A stretch of DNA of 64,000 nt from Torreya grandis. Its lineage: Eukaryota; Streptophyta; Pinopsida; Cupressales; Taxaceae. Of the stretch, positions 21,717-34,834 are shown in pieces. The number at the start of each line of letters is the position of its first letter. Position 1 is the stretch's first letter. The notes below the pieces were generated by a model. That model was given only the letters and a program-made list of their open reading frames with translations. It made no database searches and was not told the origin of the DNA. The translations under genes and the position numbers were made by a program. The DNA lies in NCBI GenBank assembly GCA_037957365.1, contig JARHVA010000666.1, positions 3,436,501 through 3,500,500 on the forward strand, in the 5' to 3' direction.

Positions 21717-23440
21717 ACTATCACCTCCAATTGTATTATTAAATTCAAACCTAGAATTTTAATATCCATTGCCCTTTTAAGTAAATTATATGGTTTCTTG
21801 AGTATTGCATATGTTCAAGTTAAATGGGTTCCATTATTAGAGATACTCTCGACATCCAACCAATCAGTGACACTTGGGGAGATTATAAGTACATGGTTTA
21901 AATCACAGATACTCTACCCTAATTAGAGGCCTACAGACAATAATTTTTATATGATGTCCTCCCTATTGTACATAGTGATGGCCACAATTTACAAGCCTTA
22001 TGGTTAGGAGTGGAAACCCTCAGATGAATATTTGGTAAATAGGGTTGGAGAAGATTTTTCTTTCATGTTAATTTGTAGGTATAGGAACAAAATCAAAAGG
22101 ATATGTAATGAGGTCTATCCTCATATATATTAAGCAATGCAGGGTACTTCGATTCCTAGATTATTATAAAATGTTACAAGAAATCTAAGTAAAATGGGAG
22201 ATTATTGGTTATACCTAGATGTAACCATCATCTGAGTAGAAGGTGCTAGGACTACTCCTTTACTACTACCAGATTATGTTATGGACACTATGGTGAAACA
22301 AGAAATAGCATACCAAGTATTTAATAACATTGATGAGTAATTAAGTCAAATACATTTAGCTCATTACTTCAAGACTCCTCTAAGCATTGAACAACATTAT
22401 TATGTGATCAAGTCACATTTTATTCAAGATGGAAAAGCTAAAACATAGTATAAATTATAACTTGCACCTTTTAGAGAATGAGACCTCAAGAAAAAAGGGG
22501 AGTATCTCAAATCTATTTTAAAAAAGAAGGTGCACGTCTCATATGATCACCAGGCATATAATCATGATTAGATCTTCTTGAATGCCTTAGATGATTTAGA
22601 TGTATGGACAAAGATTAAAGGTAACTCAATGTCTATGATACTTGCCCAAGCCTTAAAATACAACCCTAAGGTAACATAAGAAGAGGCAAAAAATGCATGG
22701 AGTCAACAATGGCCTACACCTTAACCATAAGACTCTCAGCTACAAGATCAACCTCCCTCCCTTTCAATAGAGCTAATAGAGGAATAACCAGATGAATTTG
22801 ATAGTCAAAGGGAATCTAATCCTTAGCTTAGGAGGGAGATTTTGAGAGGAATTCTTGGTCTTAAAGTCCCTTCTACTTCAACAACTTCACACCTATAATT
22901 TTTGGGGACATATACTACAAGGGATAGGTCAGTAGTTTCTTTAGCTGAACAAAGGAAGAACACTTTTGTGATGACTCCTTTCCCTCCCCTTACTACAGTT
23001 ACCCAAGTAAGTCTTCATGAACTCCTAAAAATAGTTTTTGTTTACATTCTAACTACTCCAGACTCTCCTCAATCTTCTAAGTTTCCACAGGCATGCCATG
23101 TGACTTCAACTCCTTTCACTTTATCACCTTTAATTCTACTTCCTACCATAGTTGTTCCTATAACTCCTCTACCATCTCATCCACCTTCCACTCCTTCCAC
23201 TTAATCACCTTTAGTTCCACTTCCTACCATAATTGTTCCTACAACTCCTCTATCATATCATCCACCTTTCACTACACCCATCTACACCTATTAAAGCAAG
23301 CACATGGACTCTCATACTCCATCCCAAGATAAAAATCTAGAAAATAGGCCATCACTTAGTCTCCCTGTTATAGAGGAAGCTACTTATGAGGAGGATGAAA
23401 AGGATGCAAATGCTAAAATGGAACTTTAATAAGAATAATA
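21717..23440 (+). pseudogene. Unrecognised long coding relic, part 1
   Basis: One frame (that of 21,696 and 22,902) stays coherent for about 530 codons with some 17-20 stops. Most stops sit where Trp would fit, for example before 'YKL', between 'NNIDE' and 'LSQIHLAHYF', and after 'KVT'. Visible parts: 'EWKPSDEYLVNRVGEDFSF', 'DYVMDTMVKQEIAYQVFNN', 'KTPLSIEQHYYVIKSHFIQ', 'ALKYNPKVT', then a Ser/Pro/Thr-rich stretch from about 23,000. Composition is protein-like, not random. I know no family with these motifs. Its position directly behind the element 1 LTR suggests an element protein, possibly gag-like, of another lineage, but it could also be a captured gene. Confidence 0.5.
23124..23280 (+). 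repeat. Two-copy 78-bp repeat coding Pro-rich segment
   Basis: Adjacent copies starting TTA(A)TCACCTTTA(A/G)TTC at 23,124 and about 23,202 encode 'SPLILLPTIVVPITPLPSH' and 'SPLVPLPTIIVPTTPLSYH'. The period is a multiple of three, so the duplication kept the frame, which suggests it arose while the frame was coding. Confidence 0.75.
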
Positions 23441-23469
23441 ATAAGTTAAACAAGTAATATTTTGTGTTG

Positions 23470-25260
23470 ATTATATTCTTTTGAAGAGGAAGACCAAAAA
23501 ATGGGCATTGTATAACTAGATGATGAAGAAGCTAAGCTAGAAAAAGCCAAAGCTTTGAGTCTAGTAGAACATGAAGTGGAAAATACCTTAACTTGCCTCA
23601 CACTAAAGCAAAGTAAAATAATTGATGAGGTAGTCTCTTCCATTATTTCTTCAATTCCTAATATAGAAATTCTAGCTATAAGTTTACCCTCAGTAATTCT
23701 TAGGGTTATATCATCCAATTCTATTAGTACTAATGTCGATTCAGATAATATTTATTCCCCTAAACTAATAATACTCCTAGGGCAATCCATTATAAAATTT
23801 GGTCATAGTTTCTATTTTCAATAAGCCCCCATATCCCAATATAAATTTAACCCAAATAGATCTCCCCATGCCCCAACCATTGGCCATGCCAAAAGCAATA
23901 ATGACTGTGTAAATAACCCTGGGTCTTACTAGATTCTTGGTAGAAGTAACACCTATGAAATAAACATCCCCATAGGAAATGGTTGGCTAGAAACTTCTTT
24001 CAAGTCCCTATTAAAAAAAGTGCTTCCCTACCAACCACTTTGATTACATCCCTTCACATGACCACTTCACCTTCTACATCCTCAGATCTTGCTCAGGAAG
24101 AAGAAACATGAGAACTTATTGTTCCCCAATGGGTGAGGGAGATGCAAAATGTTAGATATGAAAGACAAATTTTGGTTTTAACTGAGCTCCCCATAGTGTC
24201 CACTTAGTTCAACAAGGAAAGTGGGATAATTCAGAGTGAGGAAGAGGAAAATGGTCAATGTGAGAATAAAGGGTGAGGTAGAACTTGAACAAAGAGAGAA
24301 CTTATTCTATTTAACCAAGAAGCCTAAGAGAAATCCCAATGACCCTACTAAATATATTGAGGATTTCAACACTTTTATGTATTCCAATGGGGTAGTAATG
24401 AAATAAATACACTAGAGTACTGAGGAGGCCTTAAAAATATGGAAATAAATATAGGTCACTCAGGCCCCTCAAGACGTCATTACTGATGTTTAAAGTATAG
24501 TTGCTAAGCTATACAATATTTTGTATAACATAAGAGTTTTTAGGGCAAGCAATCCAGTCAATAAAGTAAATATTGTTACACTATGTAATAAGATGAAGGA
24601 TAAAGAAAGAAGATTAAATTTCCTAGTTTAGTGATCAAGGGTTAGTGTTATCAACTAGTTAAATCTCATGACTAACATGGATGTTTCTTGGTGTTTGAAC
24701 TATGTAATTTACAATAAGGATACTTCTCTAAATTGGAATAAATAGATGAATAAACCAATGGGACTTTTTATCAATCATAAGTGTGAGGCATTGTAAATTT
24801 TGGGAGATACTAGAGTAACCAGGGTGATCACCCAAGCTGGAGATTTCATCAACAAACCCAATTTTGAGAATCTTCTCCATTCAGATACCAAAAAAATTAT
24901 GCAAGAATTTGAAGGGAATTTTTATAAAACCAAAAAATAAGTATTGCATTTGGTTAGTTTTCTTAAGGATAGGGTAATGAGAGAAGAGACTATAGTAGCT
25001 GAATTCAAGAGCTCAGAGGTAGAACAAGAAAGATTAATGGATGATGCAGTTAGAATCTTGAAGTCTTCATTACTCAAATTTTAAATTATAGATAAGGTGT
25101 TTGATGTAACTTATGCACTAGGTGAAGAGCTAAAATCCAAGGAAGCAACTTCTGGGTCGGTCCCATGCATACAACTAGCTATTAATGCTCCCCAGCTTCA
25201 CAAAGCTCTTAGTCCTTGACTCAGTTGCAAGTGTCGTTACTCCATCGAATACTCAAATTA
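23470..25260 (+). pseudogene. Unrecognised long coding relic, part 2
   Basis: After frame changes near 23,450 and 24,000, coherent coding-like sequence continues. 23,555-23,823 is open for 89 codons ('MSLVEHEVENTLTCLTLKQ'). From about 24,265 a second frame reads 'KPKRNPNDPTKYIEDFNTF', 'STEEALKIW', 'NPVNKVNIVTLCNKMKDKE', 'NMDVSWCLNYVIYNKDTS', 'MQEFEGNFYKTKK' and 'EVEQERLMDDAVRILKSSL' up to about 25,210. Stops again fall at expected Trp codons. No domain recognised. It probably belongs with part 1. Confidence 0.45.
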
Positions 25261-25437
25261 ATGGTGCTACATAAACACATTAATTTAAGAAATATTGTGT
25301 ATTTTCATGTTATCACTAAGGTGGGACTTTAGTTCCCAATCTATTTATTATACATGCATATTGTATTTTTAGCTGGATAGTCTATTCTAGACATTAATAT
25401 TGTACGTGCATCTTTGTAGTACTATTTAAAATAATTT

Positions 25438-25935
25438 GTACTTATACCCACTAAAATGGAGTGAATAAAATTTTAGCTAAAAATAATTTTTCTATATTCT
25501 AAATAAATAGGAATAATTCAAACCATTTGGGCACAGATCATTTCGAATAAATTAGACTATTTCGGATAATTTGGGCGTATACACACTAAAGTGGAGTAAT
25601 AAATTGGACTATTTCAAACCATTTGGACACAAATCATTTAGAATAAATTTAATTATTTCAAATAATATGGACTTATATCCATAAAGGAGTGGAGAAAATT
25701 TTCTCCAAAAATAATTTTTCTATATTCCAAATAAATTGAAATATTTTAAACCATTTGGGCATAGATCATTTTGAATAAATTGGACTATTTTGAATAATTT
25801 GGACTTATACCCACTAAAATGGAGTGGAGAAAATTTTCTCAAAAAATAAGTTTTCTATATTCCAAATAAATTATACTATTTTAAACCATTTGGGCATAAA
25901 CAATTATGAATAAATTAGACTATTTTGAATAATTT
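25438..25935 (+). repeat. Tandem repeat, about 130-bp unit, 4 copies
   Basis: Each unit runs ACTTATACCCACTAAAATGG, AAAATTTT, TTTTCTATATTC(C/T)AAATAAAT, AAACCATTTGGGCA, GAATAAATT(A/G)GACTATTT. Copies start at about 25,438, 25,568 (with an internal deletion), 25,671 and 25,803. It lies 100 bp upstream of a TATA-like box. Confidence 0.85.
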
Positions 25936-26032
25936 GGAAGAGATGAGGAATGATTTTGAATGAAGGATATTGTTTTTGAACTTATAAATTTAGGAAAATA
26001 TTGAAGAGAAGAGTCCTTCCCCATCCTAAGCT

Positions 26033-26068
26033 TATAAATACATGTAACCTCCCGGTCTCAAAGGGAGG
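26033..26068 (+). promoter_or_regulatory. TATA-like box followed by a short hairpin
   Basis: TATAAATA at 26,033-26,040, then CCTCCC-9 nt-GGGAGG at 26,048-26,068. A plausible LTR core promoter with the tandem repeats just upstream in the U3 position. No second LTR found. Confidence 0.3.
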
Positions 26069-26069
26069 A

Positions 26070-27130
26070 TAATTTTGGCTATTCAGACTAATAGGAAATT
26101 TGAAAGAGTTTTGCTTGACTTTGTCTCTATATGCAAATCTTGATTTTTCTCCAATTTTTTGGATTACTTAAGATGTTCCATCATTCTAGTATCTCAATGT
26201 TTTGATTATGTATAAGTTTTATATTTTAAATACAGTCATTTATTTTTAGCTATAGTTGAATTGAATATCTTTTGCATACTTTTCATAATCGCTCTTGTAG
26301 ATGTGCAATAGGAATCTGATAATTAGGCGACCTTTGATTTTTGTATGTTTGAGTATAATATGTTATGTTTCCTTTAAATTTTTAGTGTATTTTATTATTG
26401 GTGTGCTACAATAGCTTGCAATAATTATTGGTTTAGATTCTTTATCCTATTTAAGTTCAAATACTAGTCTTGAAAGGCTTTATCCTTGGTTGTCCATAGG
26501 CTTTCTTTTATGCCTTATTTATCTCTCTTTTTTAAGTTTCTTTTAAAAACCAATCCACTTTAATTAGAATCATCATCCTTCCATCCACTCCATGCAGATG
26601 TAGGTTCACCCATAGTTAGTTCATTCATGGTAAATAATCTGTATTATTCACTGTTATTCCACTAATAAGTTATAAAATTGAATAGCTTGTAACTTGTGTC
26701 TTTGAGTGAGTCTTTTCACTGATCCTAAAATATTAGAGGTAACCTCATAGGAATTTTTAGGGTTTATAAAACTCACATCAACATTTACTAGTTAACTAAA
26801 TTATAGAATGCATAGAGAGCAATCAACTTCCTAAAGAAATCATTATTGCACGATCTCTTACAACACTAGTCTCACCAAATTTTAAAATGGAAAATAGACA
26901 TGATAAGATCTAATAAATTAAGTTTCAAATCCATTATAACCCTTCTTAAGAAAAGTGCATATATATCTCTTCAATTTAACCACACAAATATTAATTAATG
27001 GTTGTATTTTTCCCTATTTCTTTACTGACAGCAAAATCAAGGCACAAAAGCAAGCTCATGGTAGTAGGCTATAAATAATCAAGGTTTTGTTCATCATTTA
27101 GGTGCTCATCATATGAGCATTTTTAGTTAG
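26070..27130. other. No gene recognised
   Basis: AT-rich sequence. It may be the remainder of an LTR if the TATA-like box at 26,033 is genuine, but no direct-repeat partner was found. Confidence 0.35.
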
Positions 27131-27139
27131 TTCTAAAAA

Positions 27140-27415
27140 TGTTTCAAGGGCGAAGCTAAAATCAATACAAAACTCCAAAAATCAATTAAAGAGCCTAAGG
27201 GTAAATTAGTGGAAATTAATTCAATTATTGAAGATCTAAAAGTGAAAATGAAGCAGGAAACCAAAAATTTATATAAGAAAATTGGTGTTGTATGAATAGA
27301 GGTAGAGACTAAAGAAAAGTAGGTGTCAATCCAAACTCTACAACTTTTGCTAACATACTCCAAGCATGTGCCAAACTATGAGCTTTAGAACAGGATATGG
27401 ACATCTATCAAAACA
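27140..27415 (+). pseudogene. Decayed coiled-coil-like frame
   Basis: A frame reading 'EPKGKLVEINSIIEDLKVKM', 'KQETKNLYKKIGVV', 'IEVETKEK', 'VSIQTLQLLLTYSKHVPNY' is interrupted only by TGA and TAG at places where Trp fits. Heptad-like spacing of hydrophobic residues between Lys/Glu suggests a coiled coil. It could be the N-terminus of a retroelement gag. No family assigned. Confidence 0.3.
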
Positions 27416-28939
27416 TAATTGAAAACATATTTTTATCAGATATTACAGTTATATATTAATGAAAAATATGGTAGTGTATAGAAATGATTACAATGAACTT
27501 TTTGCAGTAAACTATTTAACAAAGTCTAACACTAATGGATTGCAACAAATTTTTTGACAAAATGCTTCAAAGAGGCATGATCTGAAGAATGTGATGTTTG
27601 TAGCTTATTGGATCCACAAATAAATTATGTGTGCTAAGAAAAATTATTGTGCCCTCACTCTTGCTTCCTCTTAACAACTTTAGGAGTTATATATGAAGTA
27701 AATTGTAAAATTAAACTGGTAAATTTATATTAAAACCATAATTTTTTTATTTTTAATAAAGTCATATACAAGGTGATTTACTTAACGTAACATTGGTCAA
27801 AGACTCTCGCATCGAAGAATAATAACAAAAGGAAAAAATATTAAGACAAAATTTCTCAGAAGGAGGACCTCATCCTAGTCAGTTTGTTAATCTGGGAATC
27901 TGAGCTCAACTAAGCTACAAATAAAAAAGTGAAAAATTGCAAGGAAATCTAAAATAAAGGAGGCTATAGCCTCTTCCAACCCTTTATCTTGGCATTACAA
28001 AGATCCAATTTCTTATGAAGTAAAACACATTTCTAGGGATGATATATTGAGGTTTTTATAGCATGTAAAAAAATTATCATATGATCTACTTACCAAATAA
28101 GCAGATTAAATGGATTGGTCAAAAGTGGTTACAAAAGTCTAATTTACCTTGAAATTAGAATATGGGTTATGACATTTAAATCAAAAATCGTGGATATGAT
28201 TTTTATGGTATCATACTCATGTCCACAAATACTCAAGGAATGGTTGTAAACATGTTGGAAGTTGTCAGGCCCTACAGACATAATGGATATTATGAGAGGT
28301 TTATTTTAGGGTTATTTTTCCTCAAAAAGTTGACATATTTTAACCTTAATCTCATATTCAAATTATATGGGCACTACAAAACTATGAAAAGTGTATTTAT
28401 ATTGCAAATTAACATATACATCCAATAAGTCCTACACAACAATTTAGCCTAAACATCATATAAAATGGTTTCTTTTCATCCCAACATACTCTAAAATTCA
28501 AATTAGATAAGATTTACAAAATCATGAAAAGGGTATTAATATTATCAATTTATAGATACACCCAATAAGTTATCCAAATTTGGTTTCCAAAATGTAATGC
28601 AATATGTAGTTTTAGAGTTCTATGCTAGAAACTATGAAATTTAACTCAAAACTCCTACTATAAATCTAATTACAAAACTTCATATTAGAGATAAAGGAAC
28701 ATGTATCCAAAATGTAAAATAAATTTGCATAAATAAAAAGATTATACCTCAAACTCACATGTGTGTGCTCCCTCCTTGATGTGTGGATGTGCTCAAAATG
28801 ATCGATGCATGCTTGATGTTCTTTGATGTATGATTTCATTTGTTGACTCAATATTTCAACAACACTCAGGTTAAAGATGTTTGATTGTTTGGTAATGGTT
28901 GATGGATAGCTTATATGCAAGAATGACAAAGCTTCAAGT
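27416..28939. other. No gene recognised
   Basis: AT-rich. An 87-codon minus-strand open frame (28,666-28,929, containing 'SYIKEHQACIDHFEHIHTS') looks fairly protein-like but has no partner motif, and I do not call it a gene. Confidence 0.35.
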
Positions 28940-29480
28940 CTTAAGGATTCAAATTTAAAAATATGGTTTGTATGAGGGTGTAGATCAATTTATAGGAGTT
29001 TCATGGAAGAATGGAGGATTAGATTTGTGCCATGGAGAATTGAGATCAATGGTTGAGATTTGATGTGAGGATTGGGTAGTTGGATTTAGGAATTAAAAAT
29101 TCATGGATAAATTTAGAGGAGGATTGTGAGTGGCTCGAGGTAGATTAGTAGGTTCTAGAGTTAGTTAGGATAGTTAAAGATGATTTAGGTGGTGATTAGA
29201 TAGGGATTAAGGAGGTGATTGTAGGAGCCTTAGTGGTGGTAGTTGGAGGTAGGTGATAAGGAATATAAAATTCCTTAAATATTATATGGATTTGATTAGT
29301 GATTAATTAGGATGATAAGTAGATAATTAATTATAATTTATGGTGACATGGGGAAGGATAAGGTTAGGTTATGGAAGAAAATATAAAGGGGATTTTATGA
29401 CAATGATACTAATGTGATTCAATATGATGATAATTAGTGACAACTAATGATAAAATTAGTAATGATGGAGTGGATAATTT
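28940..29480. repeat. C-depleted GGATT/TTAGG-rich tract
   Basis: Plus strand strongly poor in C and rich in GGATT, TTAGG and GGTGATT words, like the tract at 4.0-5.26 kb. No coding sequence. Confidence 0.4.
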
Positions 29481-29664
29481 TATATGTCTACAGCCATCGT
29501 TGATGATTTATCTCCCATTTTAGGACATGAAGGAAGGTATGATGAAGGGTCATGATTATCAAGCCCTAACTTCCTATAATCAGACATTGTATGAGTAGGC
29601 ATATAAATAATGACTAAGTTTAAATACACCATGATACCACTAAAAAATGATATGAATTATGTAT

Positions 29665-29676
29665 GTTCTAATACCA
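29665..29676 (-). other. Possible degenerate initiator-Met primer site
   Basis: The minus strand reads TGGTATTAGAAC, which is TGGTATCAGAGC (a common plant retroelement primer site) with one C-to-T and one G-to-A change. If real, a minus-strand LTR should lie at higher coordinates (29.68 kb on). No paired LTR was identified. Confidence 0.22.
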
Positions 29677-30249
29677 CTTATCAAGGGCCTAAGAGGAGAC
29701 CCGATGGATAACCTACTTAAACAAATTTAATAGGGTTATGAATGTAAGTGAATTAATAATGAAAAATAACATGAAAGTGAAACACATTCAAAGAAAAAGG
29801 AAGGTGAGAACGATATGACAACCAATGTATAATTGTAAAAATAAAGTTATTGTATGATAAGTTATGTATAATATCTGAGAGATCATATGTATAGTATCTA
29901 CATACTTCCTAACACTATTCTTCTATGATTATTCTAACCTTAAAATAATGGAAGTATACATTATTATACAAGAAGGAAGATGAAGTGTTCGCTGAACCAT
30001 TACAATAGTTAGTAATAACTACTTCATAATTGAAGAGTTTGGTGATGTCACTAATTGTCATTACTGATAAGTTATAAGCTACATACTAACACTGTGAACT
30101 ATGCAGTAACCCAAGAGTGGAATTTCAAGGAACAAACTAACATATATGTGTAGAACCTATTGCTCAAGCTAATGACGTTAGCACAAGGCTAGATGCGTAA
30201 TTGCAGTAATGTTCAGTTTGGTCTAGTGAGATCCTCCTAGATAACTTAA

Positions 30250-30980
30250 GCATTTTTAAATCAACATTGAATAAACAAATTCTTATAATCAATTTGATAA
30301 GTTTAAGAAAGAAACTAATGAGCCTATTAGTGACTATGTACTTCATTACAAAACCATGGTTGCTAAAATGACTAACACACTAGAAAATAATGAATTGCAA
30401 TATATATTCAAATAAACTTTACTTGCACCTTTGCATGAGTCAATTATTTTCAAAAAAAATATATCATTTGAGGAACTTTTTTATACAATAATAATAAGAT
30501 AAGTTATACTTATCGGTTTAAACAAGATCATATATGCACCTACTTCCATAAGGAAGTTTCAAATCCAACCATCTTAGAAAGCTAAGTCAAGAGATACTAA
30601 AACTAATGCAAAGATCACAATTTATTTTATTTTCCAATCTTATAACAAGCTTTTTTATCAAATCAACCAAGGAGGCTATTCTATAAATTACTATAATCAC
30701 CTCATAAAATGCTATAAAAGCTACTTGAGTGCAATCTTATTATATTGCCTCCCCCATTAGAGATTGATATGGGTAAACCTCAAGGTAAATATTTTGATTA
30801 TTAACAATGAATATTATGATTCCCATAAATGAAATGGTCATTATACTAACAGATGTTTCAAACTCAAGCACCTTATTCAAGACCTTATCGATAATAATGT
30901 TATTTAGCTACACACTCCTATAGAGGAAATTAAGCTTCAATAGAATGAAAATGCTAAGTTGAATATTTTTCAGAGAGTTG
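30250..30980 (+). pseudogene. Gag of element 2
   Basis: A frame from about 30,260 reads 'NQFDKFKKETNEPISDYVL' and 'HYKTMVAKMTNTLENNELQ', then 'TLLAPLHESIIF'. This is the helical capsid region typical of Ty3 gag (RQ...E.V..Y...F......). From 30,809 it reads 'YYDSHK.NGHYTNRCFKLKH', a Tat-type zinc knuckle in which the first Cys has become Tyr (TGT to TAT) and the Trp of the HKW.GH block a stop (TGG to TGA). The stops are again at former Gln and Trp. The capsid part and the knuckle share one frame. Confidence 0.72.
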
Positions 30981-31109
30981 TTTCCAAACCATGATGCAAA
31001 AAAAGAAAAATTTAGTTGTGCATCATACCTATAATGCATATCCACCTCTCGAGTCATATGTTCATCCATTAGATGGAATTATTGGTACAATTTTTCAAAC
31101 TACTCAACT

Positions 31110-31490
31110 ACATTCATGATTAATTTTGATGATATTGAGATAATGTATGATGATTTTGTTTTTCATGCCTTATGTATATAATTATATATTAATCAAAAAC
31201 CCATTCATAATGTGCTAGTAGATAATGGATCAAGTGATAAATTCATGTGTAATGACATTACTTCATTCATTGGGTTACACACACCATGACATACAAGAAA
31301 CATATACAGTGTTGTGGCATTTAATGGGAAACAATAAACCACTTTGAGACACAATGTCTAGCCTATTTAGGTGGGCCTTACTATATTATCTACTTATTTT
31401 TGAGTTTAACCATAGAATGGGGTATTTGACATGATATTAGGATGTCCTTGGTTTCAAAATCTCTATGTTGTACCTTCCAAAGTACATTGA
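31110..31490 (+). pseudogene. Retropepsin of element 2
   Basis: 'HNVLVDNGSSDKFM' at 31,206 is the protease active-site block (usual VDGGSS; here DNGS, one substitution) and 'GVFDMILGCPWFQN' at about 31,420 is the ILG.PW block. It is displaced by one base from the gag frame. No reverse transcriptase follows: within 620 bp the sequence enters the repeated 3' module at 32,105. Confidence 0.72.
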
Positions 31491-32104
31491 TGCCTAAAGT
31501 ACATTCTTTGTAATCAAGCTATTACAATTTTAGGAATCATATATGAGTACCCTCTACAATCTATGTTAACTCCTCCTCTGCATCCACCATCATAGTTCAT
31601 TGACACATCTATGCAAGAACCAAACACATTTACAGTTGTTTCACCTATAAAATATTTAAATTTGACCAGTTTATAAAAGGTGAAAAAGTATCAAAAACAA
31701 CTAATGCAAAATCAAAATTTTCAAAAAAAGGTGTCAATTTTTTAAAAATCACCATCACATGTAGTATATTTTAAATTGATGATGCATATAGATCAACATG
31801 TTCCTCAAAGAATTAAAAAATTAGCACAATTTCTTGCTAGTTCTCATCAAGTTTAAAGCCATTCTACATCTTCGATAGCTACTCCTCCCTCATAAAATTA
31901 CACAAGTAGTGATATAGATAGTTTCATTACAACACATGATGTATTTATTAATTTTTATTCATGCACATTTAGAATATTTTTTCATGAAATGTGATCCTTA
32001 TACCACTTATTAAAAATTCTTATGACTCATCTTGATGGGATCATTGGTTAGCATATTGCATTTTCAATTATTCTAAAAATTCTAAAACTTCAAATAATAA
32101 AAAA

Positions 32105-33640
32105 ACAAAAAATTGATTGCACACAGCTTCTTGATTATTTCATCATGTGATACTTATACTTCTTGCACATGTGGTTAATTTGATAAATTCTTTTAATCCC
32201 TTGGTTCTTGTTGACATTTTGGCCTTTTAGATTTACTTTTTTACTTTCAAAATGTAAACAATATGCTACGATGCTCTATATTTACATCACTTATAATTTA
32301 CCTTATTGTTTTTACACTCTAAATTGAGAATAAAATTTTCATAAAAGATAGTATCAATTGGTATGGGTCAGAACCAACTGACACTACTGTCCTGAGATGG
32401 TCAATCCTATCCTTTATCAATTTTCACTGTCAAATTAGAAACTGAGCACACAAACCCTTCATGCATCTAATTTTTTTATATTTTCACTTGGATCCAATAT
32501 ACAAAATAATACTTATTCAGGTAAAATATTTATTTTCATGTGTTATATTGCTGAGAGATGTGCATTACATTCATTGAAATGTGTGTATTTGATGAGATGA
32601 GGATATACAATCATTCCTCCACATGTCTATTATTTTTCCTACATATTTTTAGTTACATTCACATATACAGTGGGGGCATATTGTTCATACATGGCCATGC
32701 CATCATTTTCAACACATTCTTTACCTACACACATGTTGCATAATGTTATATCCCTCCCCTTCTACTTTCAAACCCATTGTTTAATTACTAGTTCATTTTC
32801 TTCTAGTTCTAAAATTCAAAAAAATACAAAAAAACCATATATTTAAAAAATTAAAATACATTCAAAATATTCTAAAAATCCAAAATTGGGCCATGAGCAT
32901 GATTAGACATTTATTTTACATCATTGTCATATGTTATTTATCTCATGATTGGTTGATATCATATTCCTTTTCTATCACACATGGATGCCACTAGTTTTCA
33001 TGAGTGTTATGTGAGACATACATTTTTTACATGGACTGATATGTCATAATTGCCTCTATACATAGGCCATGCCATGCTAGGAGCATTTTATCCAAAGGTT
33101 ACAACATTTACAGGTGTTATCATTATGGAACTCCTATACTATTTGAGTTATTTACTCTTTACAAATGTCTTTCTAATATTTCTATATTACATTGTGGACA
33201 TGGATATGTGATTTTATAAAATATGATTATGTTACATATACATGGTGTAGAATATCTTTCTAATTTTATGTTCCATTGATTATATTTACTTGTACATAGT
33301 AGATTAGACTTTGCTTATCTATTGTGTATGTCCTTTGGCCTTTATGTTTAAATTGATTTAACATCTTCATCATATCATTGTTTTATATGTGAGATATTTG
33401 AACATGTCCATTAATTCCATCCTTTGAGGCCCTTTATTTTGTGTGACACTTGAATATGTCCCTTGTTTGCAATATTATTCATTTCCTTGACATATGGCCC
33501 TTGACCTTATGTGTGCAATCTTTACTTATGAGATACTTGAATTGTCCTGTGTATGCGACCCTTGCCCTTATTGTATGACATTTTTATTGTTATGTGTGTG
33601 TGCTTGTTGATATTGTTTAGTTTAATGAGTGCCATGATCT
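32105..33640 (+). repeat. 3' module shared by elements 2 and 3, copy 1
   Basis: About 1.5 kb of non-coding DNA alignable with 51,965-53,480 in the same order. Anchors: AGCTTCTTGATT near the start, GTTACATTCACATATACA(G/A)TG(G/A)GG, a CATAGGCCATGCCATG block and GA(G/A)TGCCATG at the end. It carries several GGGGGCAT words. Conservation between two element copies shows it is a fixed part of the family. Confidence 0.82.
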
Positions 33641-34834
33641 ATATTATACAATAATTAATGCATAGGATTCTAATTTAACAATTCACTATTATGAGATTCA
33701 TTGATAAATTTATATAGGCTTTCCCTCATATGTTACATACATGATTAGAATGGTACATGTCCTACTATGTTGAAATAATTTTCACATATGCTACATTTCT
33801 TAATGATTACATATAACTATGCATGATATAATTAAATTTTATTTTGAGACAAGTGAATGCCAACATAAAAATTCCCTTGTCTCAAATGGGGGCATTTCAG
33901 TGGGATTTCCATAGATGAGATAAGCAGCTTTAAGTAAAAATCAGACTTTTGGTAAATATAGTTTCACTGGTTTCATAATGGTTCAAAATTCAATCATTGG
34001 TACATATTATGGGGTCATATTCCATGCAGATGCACTCATATTACAAGAATATGTTAAAAATTTATAAAGTTTTGGGTGCATGATATAGATTCATGCACAA
34101 GCTTCAAACAAAATTTACAAATTTGCATCTACATATAGTAGTTTTTTTATAATTTTCACAATGGGGGCATGATTTAGATTCATGTCTTATTTATAATACT
34201 AGTTATTTGTGGACATTGTAGGAGCATGGATGTTCTCCTTCCATTTTGATTATTCATACAGGAATAAAGGAATAAAGTGAAATTTGAATCTACAAATAAA
34301 TTGTGGTGGTTGATTCAGTTAAAGTGCATAATGCATAACTTAGAGGTTCAGTCCCTCTAGCATTATTGATTGTGAATCCATTATGGATTCCCACCCATTT
34401 CACATTTTGGGGTTACAAATACCAACAACACAAATTGAGGTTTTTTCATCCCTCAACGGGTTTTATTTTCTTTACAAGTTCAATTCAAATTTGGGCTTGA
34501 TCACCCTCAATTTTCCATTGGTTCAACTAAGGAACCAAACTCTCCAAGTGATTCATGGGAAGCACTAATTCTCTAATGTCTCAAGGAAGCATTATCTTCA
34601 AATAAATTTACAAGAGCAACATTGGTTTCACATATAAATGATTACTCCTTCCTTGCTCTTTTCACTCTTTTCAAATTCAAGTTACATTTCAATTTTTAAT
34701 TTCACAAATGGACATTAATTACTTTTAGAGGATTTTCTATGGAATACCTTGCATGATTTAGATCTTTCTCCCAAAGGCAAAGTATGTTGTACACACTCAA
34801 GTATGTCTTTCCTTTTACCCTATAAATGTCAAAT
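33641..34834 (+). other. Distal 3' untranslated region of element 2
   Basis: No coding sequence. GGGGGCAT words recur (33,891, 34,163). The last about 110 bp (TTTAGATCTTTCTCCCAAAG) is repeated just upstream of LTR B. The 61-codon frame at 34,383 is not supported. Confidence 0.5.
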
